Positions 1-10,925 of a stretch of DNA of 64,000 nt are shown here, piece after piece. The stretch is from Zarea fungicola (lineage: Eukaryota > Ascomycota > Sordariomycetes > Hypocreales > Cordycipitaceae). The notes under the pieces were generated by a model. The model saw only the letters and a program-made list of their open reading frames with translations. It searched no databases and was not told the DNA's origin. The position numbers were made by a program, and so were the translations under genes. The stretch covers positions 248,001 through 312,000 of the forward strand of contig FWCC01000140.1 in assembly GCA_900169235.1 (NCBI GenBank). The letters are read 5' to 3'. The number at the start of each line of letters is the position of its first letter. Positions within the stretch are counted from its first letter, which is position 1.

Positions 1-430
1 AGGTCGCCAAAAAGAAGACAGTTATTCGAAACTATTGAACAAAGGCCGCCGCAACAAAGAATGGCCCAGAAAAGGAAAGGATAGAGCTGGCGGTCTTTAA
101 TCTGCTATGACATGTACCATTCCTGCCAGCGACTGATTAAAATGCTGCCTGGTATACCTGGCTTACTGCAGGCAACAGCTGCATTGTCAAAACTTCTAGA
201 AAAAGCTGGAAACAGTCCAAGTGTTGGCTATTATGAGTCCTGGCACGGAACCACCAACACAGAGTAAGAGGACAGCACAGCATGAAGCCGGAGAAAATTC
301 GGAAAACAAAACATTATCCATTATAATTTTTTATTATTAATATTGTACATAATATTACTGCTATTATTGCCATCGCTATCGTTCAAAATTGGTTGCAAGA
401 AAAGACAGGCTTTGAAGTTTCCCCCCAATA
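1..430. other. Intergenic, 3' flank of the FUSC-type gene
   Basis: No gene or repeat recognised. There is an AT-rich TTATTATTAATATT-like stretch around 320-370, probably 3' UTR or terminator DNA of the minus-strand gene. Confidence 0.4.
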
Positions 431-3400
431 CTAATCATAACTACTGTGTGATTCGCCCAGCGTCTGTGCGAGTAACAATACAATATTATCAATCGTGGAA
501 AAAAATGTGAGATACGAGGACAGCGCAACACAGAACCGGGGATACCCTTCTTTTCGAATGAGCTCCTTGCTAATCATGACATGCCGCTGCCGCTGCCACG
601 CGTCAAAGAATGTACCGGCTAGCGGTGTTGGCAGTCTCTGCGGCAGCGGCGCTTGGCCCTTGAAGGAAAGCTGCACAATGTGAAGAACAGCCATGACATC
701 AGCGATGACGCGGTCGTCGAGCATGCCCGTGGCACTCTCAAAGAGCGGCCTCAGGTCTGGCGGCAGCGTCGCCGCGACACTCAGCAGTCGGACAAGGGAT
801 TGGTTCAGCACCTTGCACTCCTCCAGGAGTTGGCGGAGCCGCGTCCGGCTAAACGGACCAAGGCTGATCTCGACACTGACGGCCTGGATGGAGACGCCCA
901 GCGCCGACAACGAGTTGGTGACGTGGAGCGACAGCTGCTCTGCCCGGAGGGAAATGGCGCTGCTCTCGCTCGCATGGCGCTGGGACTGGAGCAGGAGCGC
1001 GTACTGGTCGGAGATGGCACCCACCGACTTGGTCAGGCCGCGACAGGCATGGGCCGTGGCAGAGGGCGGCTTCGGAAAGAGCTGCACGACAACGGCAGCG
1101 AGCAGGCCCGCCAGGACGGTGACGAGACGCTTCCAAAACACCTCGTAGCCCTTTCCGATGAGCCCATATTGTGGAATATGGTGGTTGTCGTAACTATAGC
1201 CGACTGTGAGCGTAAAGGTCGCCCCGGCCATGATGGCGGCTAGCACAAAGGTGTGCGGGGAGAAGATGCGCAGCCAGACGAGAATGGCCGTCACCGGTGC
1301 CGTGATGGCAGCCAAGCCGTATGGATTGCCATTTCCGGATCCCGATCCAATGTACCAGCTAAGCATGGCCAGGACGCCTCCGAGAATAGTGCCCACTGTG
1401 CGCCAGAAGCTGGAGACGATAATTTCGGCCATGTACGGGACTAGGGTTAGTTGTGCCGTGATGAGCATCCACAAACCCTTTTCGCGGTAGTAGAAACCGG
1501 CGGTATGGGGAATGACCGCAGGGATCGCAGTGGCGATGGTGACGATAACCACACGCGCTGCGTATAACCCATCGGCGTTGGTGAGCCATTTCCAGAGGCC
1601 GATGACGGCACTTGCGAAGCGAGATCTCTGCAAAGCCGCGGTTCGACCTGGGATATGAGCCGGGATGCGGGGCTCATAAGCTGTAGAAGTTCTCTTGGGT
1701 GTAGCATTCGCTTCAGTGTCTTCAACCTTGGGCATTTCTTCCGAGGTGGGATCGGACGGAGAGCTGCGCAGCCAGGACAGAGCGTTGTGCACTGTGACAG
1801 GAACCCAAATTTTGCATTCTTTTCTGACCCGAAGAAGTGCATCAACGCGCTCAAGCAACCTCTCAAGCGCCATGGAAATGTCCAGGATATGCTCTTCAAG
1901 AACCATACATGTGATTATGCCACGGAGTGACGCTGGCCTGGTGTTACTCTCTTCAGGGGGGAGAGGAATGCCATTTTCGTCAAAAAGATCTGCGTACGCA
2001 TCCAAAAGCGCCTCGGCTGTGTTGGTAGAGCACAGGGCCCGCGCCGATCGCAACGCGGCCAGAGTGTCTTGGGCCTCGCGCTGCAAACTACTGCTCGTTT
2101 CTTCAGAGAGTCGCTTGAGCCAGCGGCGGCTATTGACTTTGTGAATGCAGCGAGCCGTGAGATCGATTGCCGACATGCATGCTTTGAGCAGGCCACATGT
2201 GGTATCCCTGAGAACATCTGTGGAGCGCTCATTCAACGCAAAATGTTCTGGAGTGTGTAGTGCACTGATCAGCGCCGCCACCTTGTTCAAATGATGCTGC
2301 CCGGGAGGAATGAAACCTGGCTTTTCACCATCCGCAGCAGACGTGTTCCCCAGCGCTGTACTCTGTTTCATCGCAGTCTCTTCCCTATTGGATGCAGAGA
2401 GCCTGGTTATGTGTAGATTGAACAACGACACACTCTTCAGCAGCGTTTCTCGAACCAGGCCGTGAAGTTCGGCAATGTCGTCGGCGCTCCAGTAGCAACG
2501 AGATGTGTCGACGGGTAGCAGCCCCATCAAGGCCTTTGTAAGGTTCCATTCACCGATTATCTTGGCCCGACTACCGCCCAGGCTTGCCAGATTCAGCGCC
2601 TCACGAGACAGATGCTTCTCCGTAGCAACAAGAGCGACGTTGCAGGTGCGGAGCACACTCTCGAGCTTGCCGAGGACGGCATACGAGGTGGAGTGAGGAA
2701 ACAGTAGGAGCCAGCAGGCGACTCCAAGCCCGACGCCAATAGCACCCGGCGTCACCAAGGCGTTGGCAAGATCGCCAATGAAGTTTGGTTGACTGGGCCC
2801 GTAGAGTAGTACAATGTCAATGACAATGGTGCCAAAAATCTGAGCCCCGACAAACCTCGGATTCCACATGCGCAGACGTGCCAGCATGTAGAGAAACGCG
2901 CAAATCATGACAAAGTACACAGTCGAGACGCGCGCATCGAGCGCAAAACCATTGAATACCAGAGCGACCGCCTCCTCCTGAGGGCTCGTGCCAGATTCGG
3001 CCGCTCTCTGGACCGCGGCCTGCTGCAAGGCTGCGAGTGTCGCCATGCGCTGCGACGCGGGTCGCGCTGCCAGGGCGGCTTTCATGGTTATTATGCCCCA
3101 TACCCAGGCAGCACATATCCCGAGGATGACGGACACGGCGGCGAGCAGGTAGGAGGTGAAGACGCCGACGGGCGGTACAATGTAGAGTGTGAGGGGGGCG
3201 AAGAAGGTGGCAACACCGATGTGTTCGAGGGAGGGCTGGATGAACATGAGTAGGCCTGAAACCCATGTCGCAACCCAGACTCGGAGAAAGACTTTCATAT
3301 CGTGCCGATTGAAGTGGTCAAGTAAGGCAGGCAACGTCCACGGAGACGCGGCCGATGAACTGGGACCTGTCTGAGAGCGATCTCTGTGTGTTGCGACATT

Positions 3401-3493
3401 GACGGACTGGCGGTCCATCGGCCTCTCTCCTGATTCCATCGCTTCCGAATGGGTATCGGTGGAATTGACTTCCCTCTCATCGCGAGCCTGCAT
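431..3493 (-). CDS. FUSC/DUF2421-family multi-pass membrane transporter-like protein
   Basis: Single-exon ORF of 1020 aa starting at an ATG (complement of 3491-3493). The first ~65 residues are polar and disordered. A first block of hydrophobic helices (about residues 70-270, e.g. FLRVWVATWVSGLLMFIQPS) matches the 'putative ER transporter, 6TM, N-terminal' layout. A long soluble helical stretch follows, then a second helix block at about 650-820 (ARVVIVTIATAIPAVIPHTA, GLWMLITAQLTLVPYMAEII), typical of FUSC_2/DUF2421, and a cytosolic tail. Family members are linked to fusaric-acid-type efflux and brefeldin A sensitivity; the substrate here is unknown. Length and two-block architecture are normal for the family and nothing looks broken. 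It reads away from the tRNA-Met, with about 1.2 kb of upstream DNA. Confidence 0.88.
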   Translation of the reverse strand: MQARDEREVNSTDTHSEAMESGERPMDRQSVNVATHRDRSQTGPSSSAASPWTLPALLDHFNRHDMKVFLRVWVATWVSGLLMFIQPSLEHIGVATFFAPLTLYIVPPVGVFTSYLLAAVSVILGICAAWVWGIITMKAALAARPASQRMATLAALQQAAVQRAAESGTSPQEEAVALVFNGFALDARVSTVYFVMICAFLYMLARLRMWNPRFVGAQIFGTIVIDIVLLYGPSQPNFIGDLANALVTPGAIGVGLGVACWLLLFPHSTSYAVLGKLESVLRTCNVALVATEKHLSREALNLASLGGSRAKIIGEWNLTKALMGLLPVDTSRCYWSADDIAELHGLVRETLLKSVSLFNLHITRLSASNREETAMKQSTALGNTSAADGEKPGFIPPGQHHLNKVAALISALHTPEHFALNERSTDVLRDTTCGLLKACMSAIDLTARCIHKVNSRRWLKRLSEETSSSLQREAQDTLAALRSARALCSTNTAEALLDAYADLFDENGIPLPPEESNTRPASLRGIITCMVLEEHILDISMALERLLERVDALLRVRKECKIWVPVTVHNALSWLRSSPSDPTSEEMPKVEDTEANATPKRTSTAYEPRIPAHIPGRTAALQRSRFASAVIGLWKWLTNADGLYAARVVIVTIATAIPAVIPHTAGFYYREKGLWMLITAQLTLVPYMAEIIVSSFWRTVGTILGGVLAMLSWYIGSGSGNGNPYGLAAITAPVTAILVWLRIFSPHTFVLAAIMAGATFTLTVGYSYDNHHIPQYGLIGKGYEVFWKRLVTVLAGLLAAVVVQLFPKPPSATAHACRGLTKSVGAISDQYALLLQSQRHASESSAISLRAEQLSLHVTNSLSALGVSIQAVSVEISLGPFSRTRLRQLLEECKVLNQSLVRLLSVAATLPPDLRPLFESATGMLDDRVIADVMAVLHIVQLSFKGQAPLPQRLPTPLAGTFFDAWQRQRHVMISKELIRKEGYPRFCVALSSYLTFFSTIDNIVLLLAQTLGESHSSYD

Positions 3494-4677
3494 TTTTTAT
3501 TGGGGTGTCGTTGTCGTGTCGCTGCTTATTCTTCCGCACGATGAGGCTAGTGAACTGGTTCACTCTCACGAGAGGAGAACATTAGATAGAGAGAAGGAGT
3601 TGATAGAAGGGGAGTCGGAGGCTGTGACCTTGCGATTCACATTTATACGATGGAGAAATTTTCTTGCCGTGATTTCAAGCTTAGATTTTCTAGTTTCCTC
3701 TGCTTCCGAGGCACGCTTCGGTATGGTGTCGCTGCCACCGTCTGTCCGTAGTCGGCTAGTGTGTCCACATAATTTTCATGTAAACACTAACAATTTAGGA
3801 CAAATCAACACCATGACATCATTCGCCCCAATATGTATTTAAAACTGCAAGACAATGAGCAGTAAACGGTTGATCATCCGATCGTAATGTGCCTGACTTC
3901 AATGTATTTACAAAGACCTTGCTATTGCTTCCTTATTGTTCGCTCCTTTATCAAGTCTGGAGAGTCCGATTCCCAAAACTGGCTGGCAAATAACTGGTTA
4001 CCTTCTTGTCCGAGGTCGATCCAAGTGAATGATGCGCCAAACAAGTGCCTAGAGCCCTGAACAGCGCTGATTTATAAGTGGCGTTGGACGTGGACGATGC
4101 CGAGGCTCCGTTATTTCTGCCGGATGATCCCTGTAGCCCACCCTCGATGAAATGCGAGTGGTGTGCTAGCGGCAGATTGAATCCTCGGCCATTGCGGATT
4201 TGCGGCAATTGCGCGAAACTAGGAGGAGATCGGATGCGTGAATAGATTGGACGCAGAAACGAACACGCCCTAAAGCAAATGAGATGTCACTTCTATCGCG
4301 ACGTTAAGACGCCGGAGCTGACGAGGAATAGCGAACCGGATCGGTCAATCTCCCTGCCGATTCTAGCTGGTGCGCCACATTTTTGGTTTGGCTTTCCGTT
4401 ATCTGAATCGTTGTCTCAGCTTAGACTCGTCAGTTCTGTCAGTTCTGGCAGCCAGAGGACATTGCAGATGTCTTGAGAATAGCCCTCATCCCAAATTTCA
4501 TCGTCGCATCGAAATGTGGCCGTCTTTTATGGCTACGAAAACAGCATCAAGTCCGAGACAAGGCCATGGAGGAAAACAAATAAAAAAGGAAGTTGAGACC
4601 ATGGATCATCCCAGTACATCCCACGGGCGATTATCTAGACACAACCTGTGAAATAAACGGACGCCGCCTCAACAAAA
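3494..4677. other. Intergenic, upstream of the FUSC-type gene and tRNA-Met
   Basis: About 1.2 kb without a recognisable gene. A minus-strand reading frame at 3951-4208 (85 codons) has no recognisable domain or composition bias. The promoter of the minus-strand transporter must lie at the left end of this stretch. Confidence 0.4.
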
Positions 4678-4788
4678 GCTTCCTTGGCTTAGTTGGTTAA
4701 AGCGCCAGTCTCATATCAAGCTTGATGTGATCCATTCCCACAGGATTGGGTAATCTGGAGATCATGAGTTCGACTCTCATAGGGAGCA
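4678..4788 (+). tRNA. tRNA-Met (anticodon CAT), with intron
   Basis: Cloverleaf read by eye. The acceptor stem GCTTCCT (4678-4684) pairs with AGGGAGC (4781-4787), discriminator A at 4788. The D-arm is GCTT..AAGC. The anticodon loop is CTCATA plus A with anticodon CAT at 4712-4714. The T-arm is ATGAG-TTCGACT-CTCAT. A 37-nt intron at about 4716-4752 interrupts the loop one base 3' of the anticodon, the canonical nuclear tRNA intron position. The body resembles elongator rather than initiator tRNA-Met. A T-rich run just downstream (4794-4800) fits a Pol III terminator. Confidence 0.9.
4716..4752 (+). other. tRNA-Met intron
   Basis: 37 nt between anticodon-loop position 37 (4715) and 38 (4753). 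Removing it restores a 7-nt loop on the CCAGT/TCTGG stem; the T-T apposition at the loop end is as seen. Confidence 0.8.
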
Positions 4789-5557
4789 CGCTCCTTTTTT
4801 GTTACTTCTTTCTTAATTTCCTTTTTCCTTTCTCTTTCCTTTTTTTGCAAGATTTTCTATCTCGATTTGTATTGTCACACGCAATGAAACAAGGACGCAG
4901 GGCCAATCAGTCAATGAAGTATGTGCGTAGAGACCAGAGGACTTGTATCTAATAAAGCGCCGCTTCAATCTATCCTGATCACTGTTTTCGATAGCAAAGA
5001 ATAGCAAAGAATAGACAAGCATGATCTCGCCTATAAAAAACCACCATATTTTAAGCTGTACCACAAGGACTGTTGCATTGATGCGGCAATCGGGCCGTAA
5101 TAAATTGCCCATCACGACCTGGTCAGCCGTAGCCTTCCAATGGCACTCGCTTCGCCGGAGCTACCATTTTGGCTTGTATTCCATCAGACATGCATTTGCC
5201 ATTGACTAATAGTGGATTCACGCAAATATTAGTGCCAGTAAGACCGACGATGAACTCGTGAAAATGGACAGTAACATGCAGCGACAGCTAGATGTGCGCT
5301 GCAGGGGCCGTCTCGAAAAGCCCCCGATGACAAGCATTACAGCGTTTTTTAAAAAGTCTACATAAACGCGATGCAATTGTCTAATCCACAAAGTGTTAAA
5401 TTAATCTTACTTTAGTCATTGACTTGTACTAGACAATTCTATCCTATCCTCGTACATCTGAAAAAGACCGTCACGACAATCTTCCTAGTCAGCGCTCCAC
5501 TCTGAGATGACCAGTTGTTCAAAGCCTGGATATTAACTGTAAAACAACCCTCACCAG
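4789..5557. other. Intergenic between tRNA-Met and the eEF1B-beta relic
   Basis: A pyrimidine-rich run at 4794-4860 follows the tRNA. No coding signal was recognised in the rest. Confidence 0.4.
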
Positions 5558-6290
5558 CTACAGTTTTTGGAAAGCAGCCTGAGTACTCGTTAGAATTTTC
5601 TGTGATATGAACCGCAGTTCAAATAAACTTACGATATCGGTCGACTGGACATAGTCCTCAAAGGCCTCAATCTCATCCTGGAGATCCTGAGTCGAGACCT
5701 TATCATCTTCGACAATTACGTTAATTTGCAGCTTCTTAATGCCGAAACCCAAGGAAACCAGCTTGGATGTGCCCCAAACCAAGCCTTCCTTGTTAATACC
5801 GCGTACGGCTGCTTCAAGCTCCACCATGTCGGTTTCATCATCTAGCCATTGTTAGTGTTCGTGCAAAAGGGCCAACGCCAACACAAATTGAAGTTGAGAA
5901 AATAATACCCCATGGCTTAATATCGATGGTGACTACGGATTTGGCAATAGTCTTTGGCTTGGCTGCCTTTCGTTCTTTGTAGTCAGCCAAGCGCTGCTCA
6001 CGAATACGCACCGCCTCGGGATCTTCCTCCTCATCGCTGCGGAAAAGGTCGACGTCATCATCATCCTTATTTGGGGCAGTGCTCTCAGGAGACGCAGCGT
6101 TCTATTTCGGGCCGTACTCCTTGTAGGATTTGGTACAATTGCCCGGGAGATCAGCGAACTCGGCCTTGTACGAGGAAATATGTCTATACCACCGCGCGAT
6201 ATGCGTGTGCCGCGAGGCATCGGGGGCGACATCGATAGCCTCAAGTACTGTGATATCACATGCTCGAATACAGCCTTGTATTGCAACAGT
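5558..6290 (-). pseudogene. eEF1B-beta (elongation factor 1-beta) copy with one in-frame stop
   Basis: Translation elongation factor 1-beta is the guanine-exchange subunit for eEF1A. The C-terminal exchange domain is almost intact: residues resembling [37 protein letters not shown] and [10 protein letters not shown], then the terminal AAFQKL. It is built from exons 5558-5578, 5633-5841 and 5909 to about 6290 with consensus GT-AG introns (54 and 67 nt). The acidic linker ([18 protein letters not shown]) and the N-terminal GST-like part (APDASRHTHIARWYRHISSY) are recognisable. A TAG at 6102-6104 sits in frame between the N-terminal domain and the linker. The first ~35 residues expected for the family are not recognisable upstream. 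Introns are retained, so this is a DNA-level duplicate, not a processed copy. A sequencing error at the TAG cannot be excluded, but the missing start also argues for a relic. Confidence 0.8.
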
Positions 6291-6317
6291 AACCCTCTTT
6301 GGATGTTTCTTTGTCAT

Positions 6318-7330
6318 TTACTTCAACTTTCCCGACAGCCAGAATGCCGGAAGAGAAAAACCTTGACATGAGGGCCTTAGTGGTCGCTCTCCGTCATGAT
6401 AAAGGCACATTCTACCGCCGCTTGAGTATCCCGGTAAAGCTGAATTGTCACTCTGCAGCTGAATATGAGAACCATGAAATAAATGAAAATTTAGATGATA
6501 AAAGCATTACTTGGAACCCTCTGAAGAAGGCTAATTTCGCCATAATTACCGCATCGCCGGCGGTGTGATTGCTCCCGCTTCCGTTGACCAGCATTGTCAG
6601 CTTGTATGTTTATTCTCTGTAAACTGTATAGTCGCTGAGTACGGAGCACCAGCCAATAAGGCGGGGACTTATCGTGTTAGATTTTAGCGTATCTGCACCG
6701 GCATGCCCCGACCATTGGCCGCTCAGCAAAAATGGCCCCTTGTCTAATAACCGAGATTGGAGGGCGAGTGTCTGCCAGACTAATGTTGCCACGGACGGAT
6801 CTGTTCTTCCAGGTTTAACCATCAGGCTTGACGTAAAACTTGAAGCATTTATTCGTTATGGATAAAGCAAAAGCCCCTGCTCAAACTGGGACATTTGGGC
6901 AAGAAGAAAAAGAAATCATCTTCTGATGTAGCCTATCGCCCCGGTGCGCGCAATGGTAAAGGATTGTTTCTTGCCCAATGGACGGACTTGTGTTCGTCCG
7001 CCGATACCATAAGTGGTGCCAAGGTCTCATATACAGTTTCTACAGTGTAGTTGTTTCGCTTGCGGTCATGCACCGGCGTATCATCATAATACAAAGGGCT
7101 TACGTTCGTCTCAAGGTCAGCGCTAGGTTAACCGCTTTTATATGCTCCACCAATAGAGCAAATGTCACAGAGTTGCCGGTTTGTGCCTGTGATAATCATC
7201 CAGCCCTGAGAGTTCCCTTGCGAATATTTTCCCCTTCTCCTTGTGAACAATCAATTAGTGTTACACGCGACCCTGTTCATGCCCCTATAGCGTCACAATT
7301 ACAAACGTAGCGAACACTAACCCCGAGCTT
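6318..7330. other. Intergenic between the eEF1B-beta and Rho GEF relics
   Basis: No recognised gene. A plus-strand ORF from an ATG at 6344 to 6568 (about 74 codons, charged) has no recognisable family and overlaps the place where the lost 5' end of the eEF1B-beta copy should be. Confidence 0.4.
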
Positions 7331-8515
7331 CTAGGCCTTTACCAAACTGAGGGTGGCAATAACTTCTTCTCCATGATTGTCTGTATATGAAAAGAAGATC
7401 TGACACGTCATTAGCATCAACGCCGCAATACGGAAGCAATTTTTTATGGTTACCTTGCTCCCGTTTCCATGCAGCATGCGAATTTTATTGCGAGCGAGGA
7501 CGTGGGATGCGTCTTCCTCAATATTCCGAAATTCGACGGATTTAGTATTGAATGCTAGTATCCAAGGATGAAGTAGGGAAAAGCTCTGAGGACTGCTGTT
7601 CCAATCGATGTGCCACTCAGGTCGGGTTCGCTCTCCCGCTGTATTCATGAACAATGATACGTCTGAGTAACTCAGTAAGAGAGTCCCATTCATAGACTGA
7701 ACGTGCTTAGCTTTAGTATTTCTCCAGAAAGGTGCCAAGTTTGAGGAGGGCTTTGTTGGGTGTCGGAATGTCTTGACCTCGAGGTTATCCAGTGACACGA
7801 GGTTAAACCCGTTGGTGCATGCTAAGCATACTGCTGACCCAATCAAAAACACTGCAGATGTTTTGTAAGGAAGATAAAGTTCCTTGAATAACTTGAGCCC
7901 GACCGTACTCTGAGTCGCCCGCTGGCCAGAGCCTTGGTCTTCGGTAGCCTTGACGGTTGAAGTCTCGAGCTCGAACACCCTTACTGTGCTAGAAATAATT
8001 GAAGAGTCGACACAGCAAATCAAGTGTTTACCCATAGAGGACCCTTCTCCAAAGATGCTGCAGTGACCTTGAATTGTTTGCACCATCTGGACTGTATGTG
8101 GGCTATCGAGGATAGCAGAGATTGCGTAGGCCTGAAGGCTACCGTGCGAAAGTACCATCAGCAGCTGAAACGCTTCAACAATGGCAATCTGTTTGACATT
8201 GGAAACGGCCAGAATCTTGATTGCAGCTTGCCTGACTTCAGAATCTGCCATGTAGACTCCCTCCTCAGTGCCAAATAAAACTTTCCGTCCATTGTCTTCC
8301 GAAATTAGGATATGTGGCAATTGTGGTATACTTGGGATTAATTCTTACCGAGAGTGGCAATACATTCCACCTTGGTCTGGCTTTCGAACAAGCAGTTGGA
8401 GATGATTTCTGTTATAAAATTGTCGCCACAGATTAATTCCCGCCTGCCTGCTGCTCGCTCAGGACTCATTCTTGTATATGGTTCGGACGAGTTGGCGTCG
8501 CAATCGTTCAGGTAA
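7331..8515 (-). pseudogene. C-terminal CNH-domain remnant of a Rom1/2-like Rho1 GEF
   Basis: The reading frame matches the citron-homology (CNH) domain of fungal Rho1 exchange factors. Hallmarks are GRKVLFGTEEGVYMADSE, the GKHLICCVDSSIISSTVRVFE block, a NGFNLVSLDNLEVK strand, PEWHIDWNSSPQSFSLLHPW and the ending GEEVIATL. Three exons join through consensus introns at 8296-8348 (53 nt) and 7400-7453 (54 nt, in frame). The most upstream recognisable exon (8349 to about 8515) reads ...SQTKVECIATL, the usual lead-in to CNH. No DH or PH domain precedes it; full proteins are about 1,100-1,300 aa, so at least two thirds is missing. No internal stop was seen in the surviving part. It could be a truncated duplicate or, less likely, an expressed stand-alone CNH protein. 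Confidence 0.65.
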
Positions 8516-10782
8516 GCTGGATGTCGACCTTTCGTCCGCCTCGGCGTTATTGCTAAGAGATGCCGGAATATGTATTACCTGTAGATGCCAGATTCTTCTT
8601 TACTCCAGCACCCAATACGGCCGATAAAAATTAATAGAATAACTAAGATTTTTCTATCTTTCTATTTTTATCTTCTCGTATTTGATTGAGCTAGATGTAA
8701 AATGTGTCTGCTAATTGGTGGTAAAATTACACCTAGTCAGCTGTATTGAACGGGGATCCTCTGCTTACGAATAAATCCACCGTGTCATATGGGATATCTC
8801 GATGCTACTCTGCCGCTAATGGAGCAGAGTAGTATGCAATACATATATGTCCCGCTACAAATACCGTCGATGTGCGCTCTCGATACATACTCGGACATTG
8901 CGGCCACTCTGGACGGCCGTAATAGAGACCTTGTTGCAAACGGCTACACCACGGACTTCGGAAAGTCGTACGGGCGAGATCAAATAATGGTGAGCTAAAG
9001 TACAATCACGCACTGGCAACGGTCTGGCCGCCGAACAGTGTGTGAAGGGGTCTGCGAAAAAGTCCGCGAGTGGAATGGGGCCTTTGCGTAAAACGGTACG
9101 AGCGACCGCTCAGCGGTAGTCCACTCTAGATGGCGGAGCAGTAAACCGTGCGGCTCAGAAGGAGGGCCCGTCTTTTATACTATTCAAGTGACATCACAAG
9201 GCTAATACAGTGTGTATATTTCGTATATTGGTCATGATGTTGAACAGGCAGCTATCGTCGCCATTCGGCCAGTGGGACAAGTTTGTTTGGCGGCATATAG
9301 ATAGTGCTGTATTGAATGCCATTATTGGTGGTTGACCGCCGCATGGTTACCAAAAAACGGTCAGTCACTCGCTGCGTGCACATATGAAGTTGGTTTAATT
9401 GTCACATCAATCAGTGGCAGCTTCTATCCATGGCTGAGGCCTCACCCAGTGCAAGTCACATGCTGCATAGACTTGCTGTAAATTTATTTCAGGCGATTCG
9501 CTCTATTCCCAGCAATCGTTCCCATCTCGTTTTCATTGACAGGCGTTTGCTACCGAGCCTAGATAAAGACAACATAGTAAGATAACAAAAAGTTTTTATA
9601 ATGCATATGGTGACTTTACATTGATATACTCTAAGACAAAGTCCTAGGTCATTTGGCAAGTTCAAGTTTGTTGTGTGACAAGGTGCCGGTTTTGGACTCT
9701 GTACACCCAAAGCGCCGACCGATGCGCTGAAAAATACATGGCTTTCTGTAACAATACAAAACAAGGAACTCCTGCACTCTGTACATCGAGTTTCTGAAGC
9801 ACGAGCTTCAGACTGAGATTTGCCTAACACAGCGCTTTCACGAAGGAGCCACTATTGCGACGCTTTAAGCATCATCGTCTTCATTTATATCCTTCGTTTT
9901 CTTGACAGGCAAATTGCGCGACAATTTTGTCTTCTCCACCACTGTACAACCATTAAGACAGCTACAAATAAATAATAATAATAATAATAGTAGACTTGGC
10001 GTCAGGGCTTTCCTGCCGTGATCCGAAAGGAAGTTGAGAAGGCAGCCGTCCAATCCATGCCAGTATCTGCCTGTGGCGTGATGGACAATTCTCTGAATCA
10101 ACATATCAGTCAAAACGGCCAGGATCCTACCGTTTGATTAATTGTAGGTACACGCATATTTGGTCATGATAAAAGTTATCATTATGGGTCTGGTCGTCTA
10201 GAAAACCTTAACCTAAGGCAGCATGAAGTTTGTTGAGCCTTCTGAGGCTCTCTTCTTGGCTTCGCCTAGGGCCTATAAGAGCGGCTTTGAGTCCTTTTTT
10301 GCTATAAAGAAGTGGTTGCTGGTGCCTTTGTTGCCGGCGGTGGGGGTAGTGATAGTATTGTATCTAAGATGTTGCAGGCAAAGTATTCCTTTGACTGCAT
10401 GCGATTAAAAGGACAGGAGACAGAGGCAAGAAACATCTTTCTCAGTATATTAGATAAAGTGCCAACTATTCTGTTTTAAGTTGCGACTGACCACTCCGCT
10501 CGGCGCCGGCCGCACATCGGTACGTTGCTGCATTGCAGGCGCGCTCCTTTTTAAGCCCGCGCTCCTGTCTATGGACTCTTTCACGGACGGCCTTTTGCCT
10601 ACGCAGTTACCATTAGCGCTGTCAGATATCCATGTTGGACGTATACCCTACGTACCATGTATGTTGGAGATGTCTCATCGGCGACGAAAATCCAATTCTA
10701 GCAGTTCTCAGAGAAGGCATAGTTGTACTTCCACTCGAAAAAGCCAACAGGACCATCGCTGAAAGTATAGTTTGCAACACTG
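8516..10782. other. Gene-poor stretch
   Basis: AT-rich DNA at 8630-8710, then about 2 kb without a convincing gene. ORFs at 8789-8998 (+), 9489-9830 (-) and 9865-10113 (-) show no domain, signal peptide or splice context I can defend. A short (AAT)n microsatellite lies at about 9968-9990. Confidence 0.4.
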
Positions 10783-10919
10783 GTGCCGTCGGCAGAGCTG
10801 GTGCTGTCGGCAGAACTGCTACTGTTGGCAGCACTGGCACTGTTGGCAGCCGTGGTACTATCGGCAGAACTGGCGCCCTTCGTAGCACCTGTGCCGTTGG
10901 TAGAACCGGTGCCGGCCAT
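10698..10919 (-). CDS. Possible short Ser/Ala/Thr/Gly-rich protein containing an 18-bp repeat
   Basis: ATG at 10919 opens a frame of about 73 codons made mostly of Ser, Ala, Thr, Gly and Asn in six-residue units (ADSTTA, ANSASA, ANSSSS, ADSTSS), ending in an aromatic tail (GFFEWKYNYAFSENC). The bias comes from the tandem repeat at 10783-10908. There is no signal peptide and no known domain. The regular 18-bp (six-codon) period keeps the frame open, which is compatible with coding but does not prove it. Confidence 0.25.
   Translation of the reverse strand: MAGTGSTNGTGATKGASSADSTTAANSASAANSSSSADSTSSADGTSVANYTFSDGPVGFFEWKYNYAFSENC
10783..10908. repeat. 18-bp minisatellite, seven imperfect units
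   Basis: Consecutive units such as GTGCCGTCGGCAGAGCTG, GTGCTGTCGGCAGAACTG, CTACTGTTGGCAGCACTG and GCACTGTTGGCAGCCGTG follow each other at 18-bp spacing. The period is a multiple of three and the minus strand stays open through it. Confidence 0.85.
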
Positions 10920-10925
10920 TGTCAA

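Noticed and set aside
653..1243. 196-codon plus-strand ORF and several other ORFs inside 431-3493
   Set aside because: They are antisense shadows of the transporter gene, whose frame has clear membrane helices and family landmarks; the shadows are Arg/Gly-rich without motifs.
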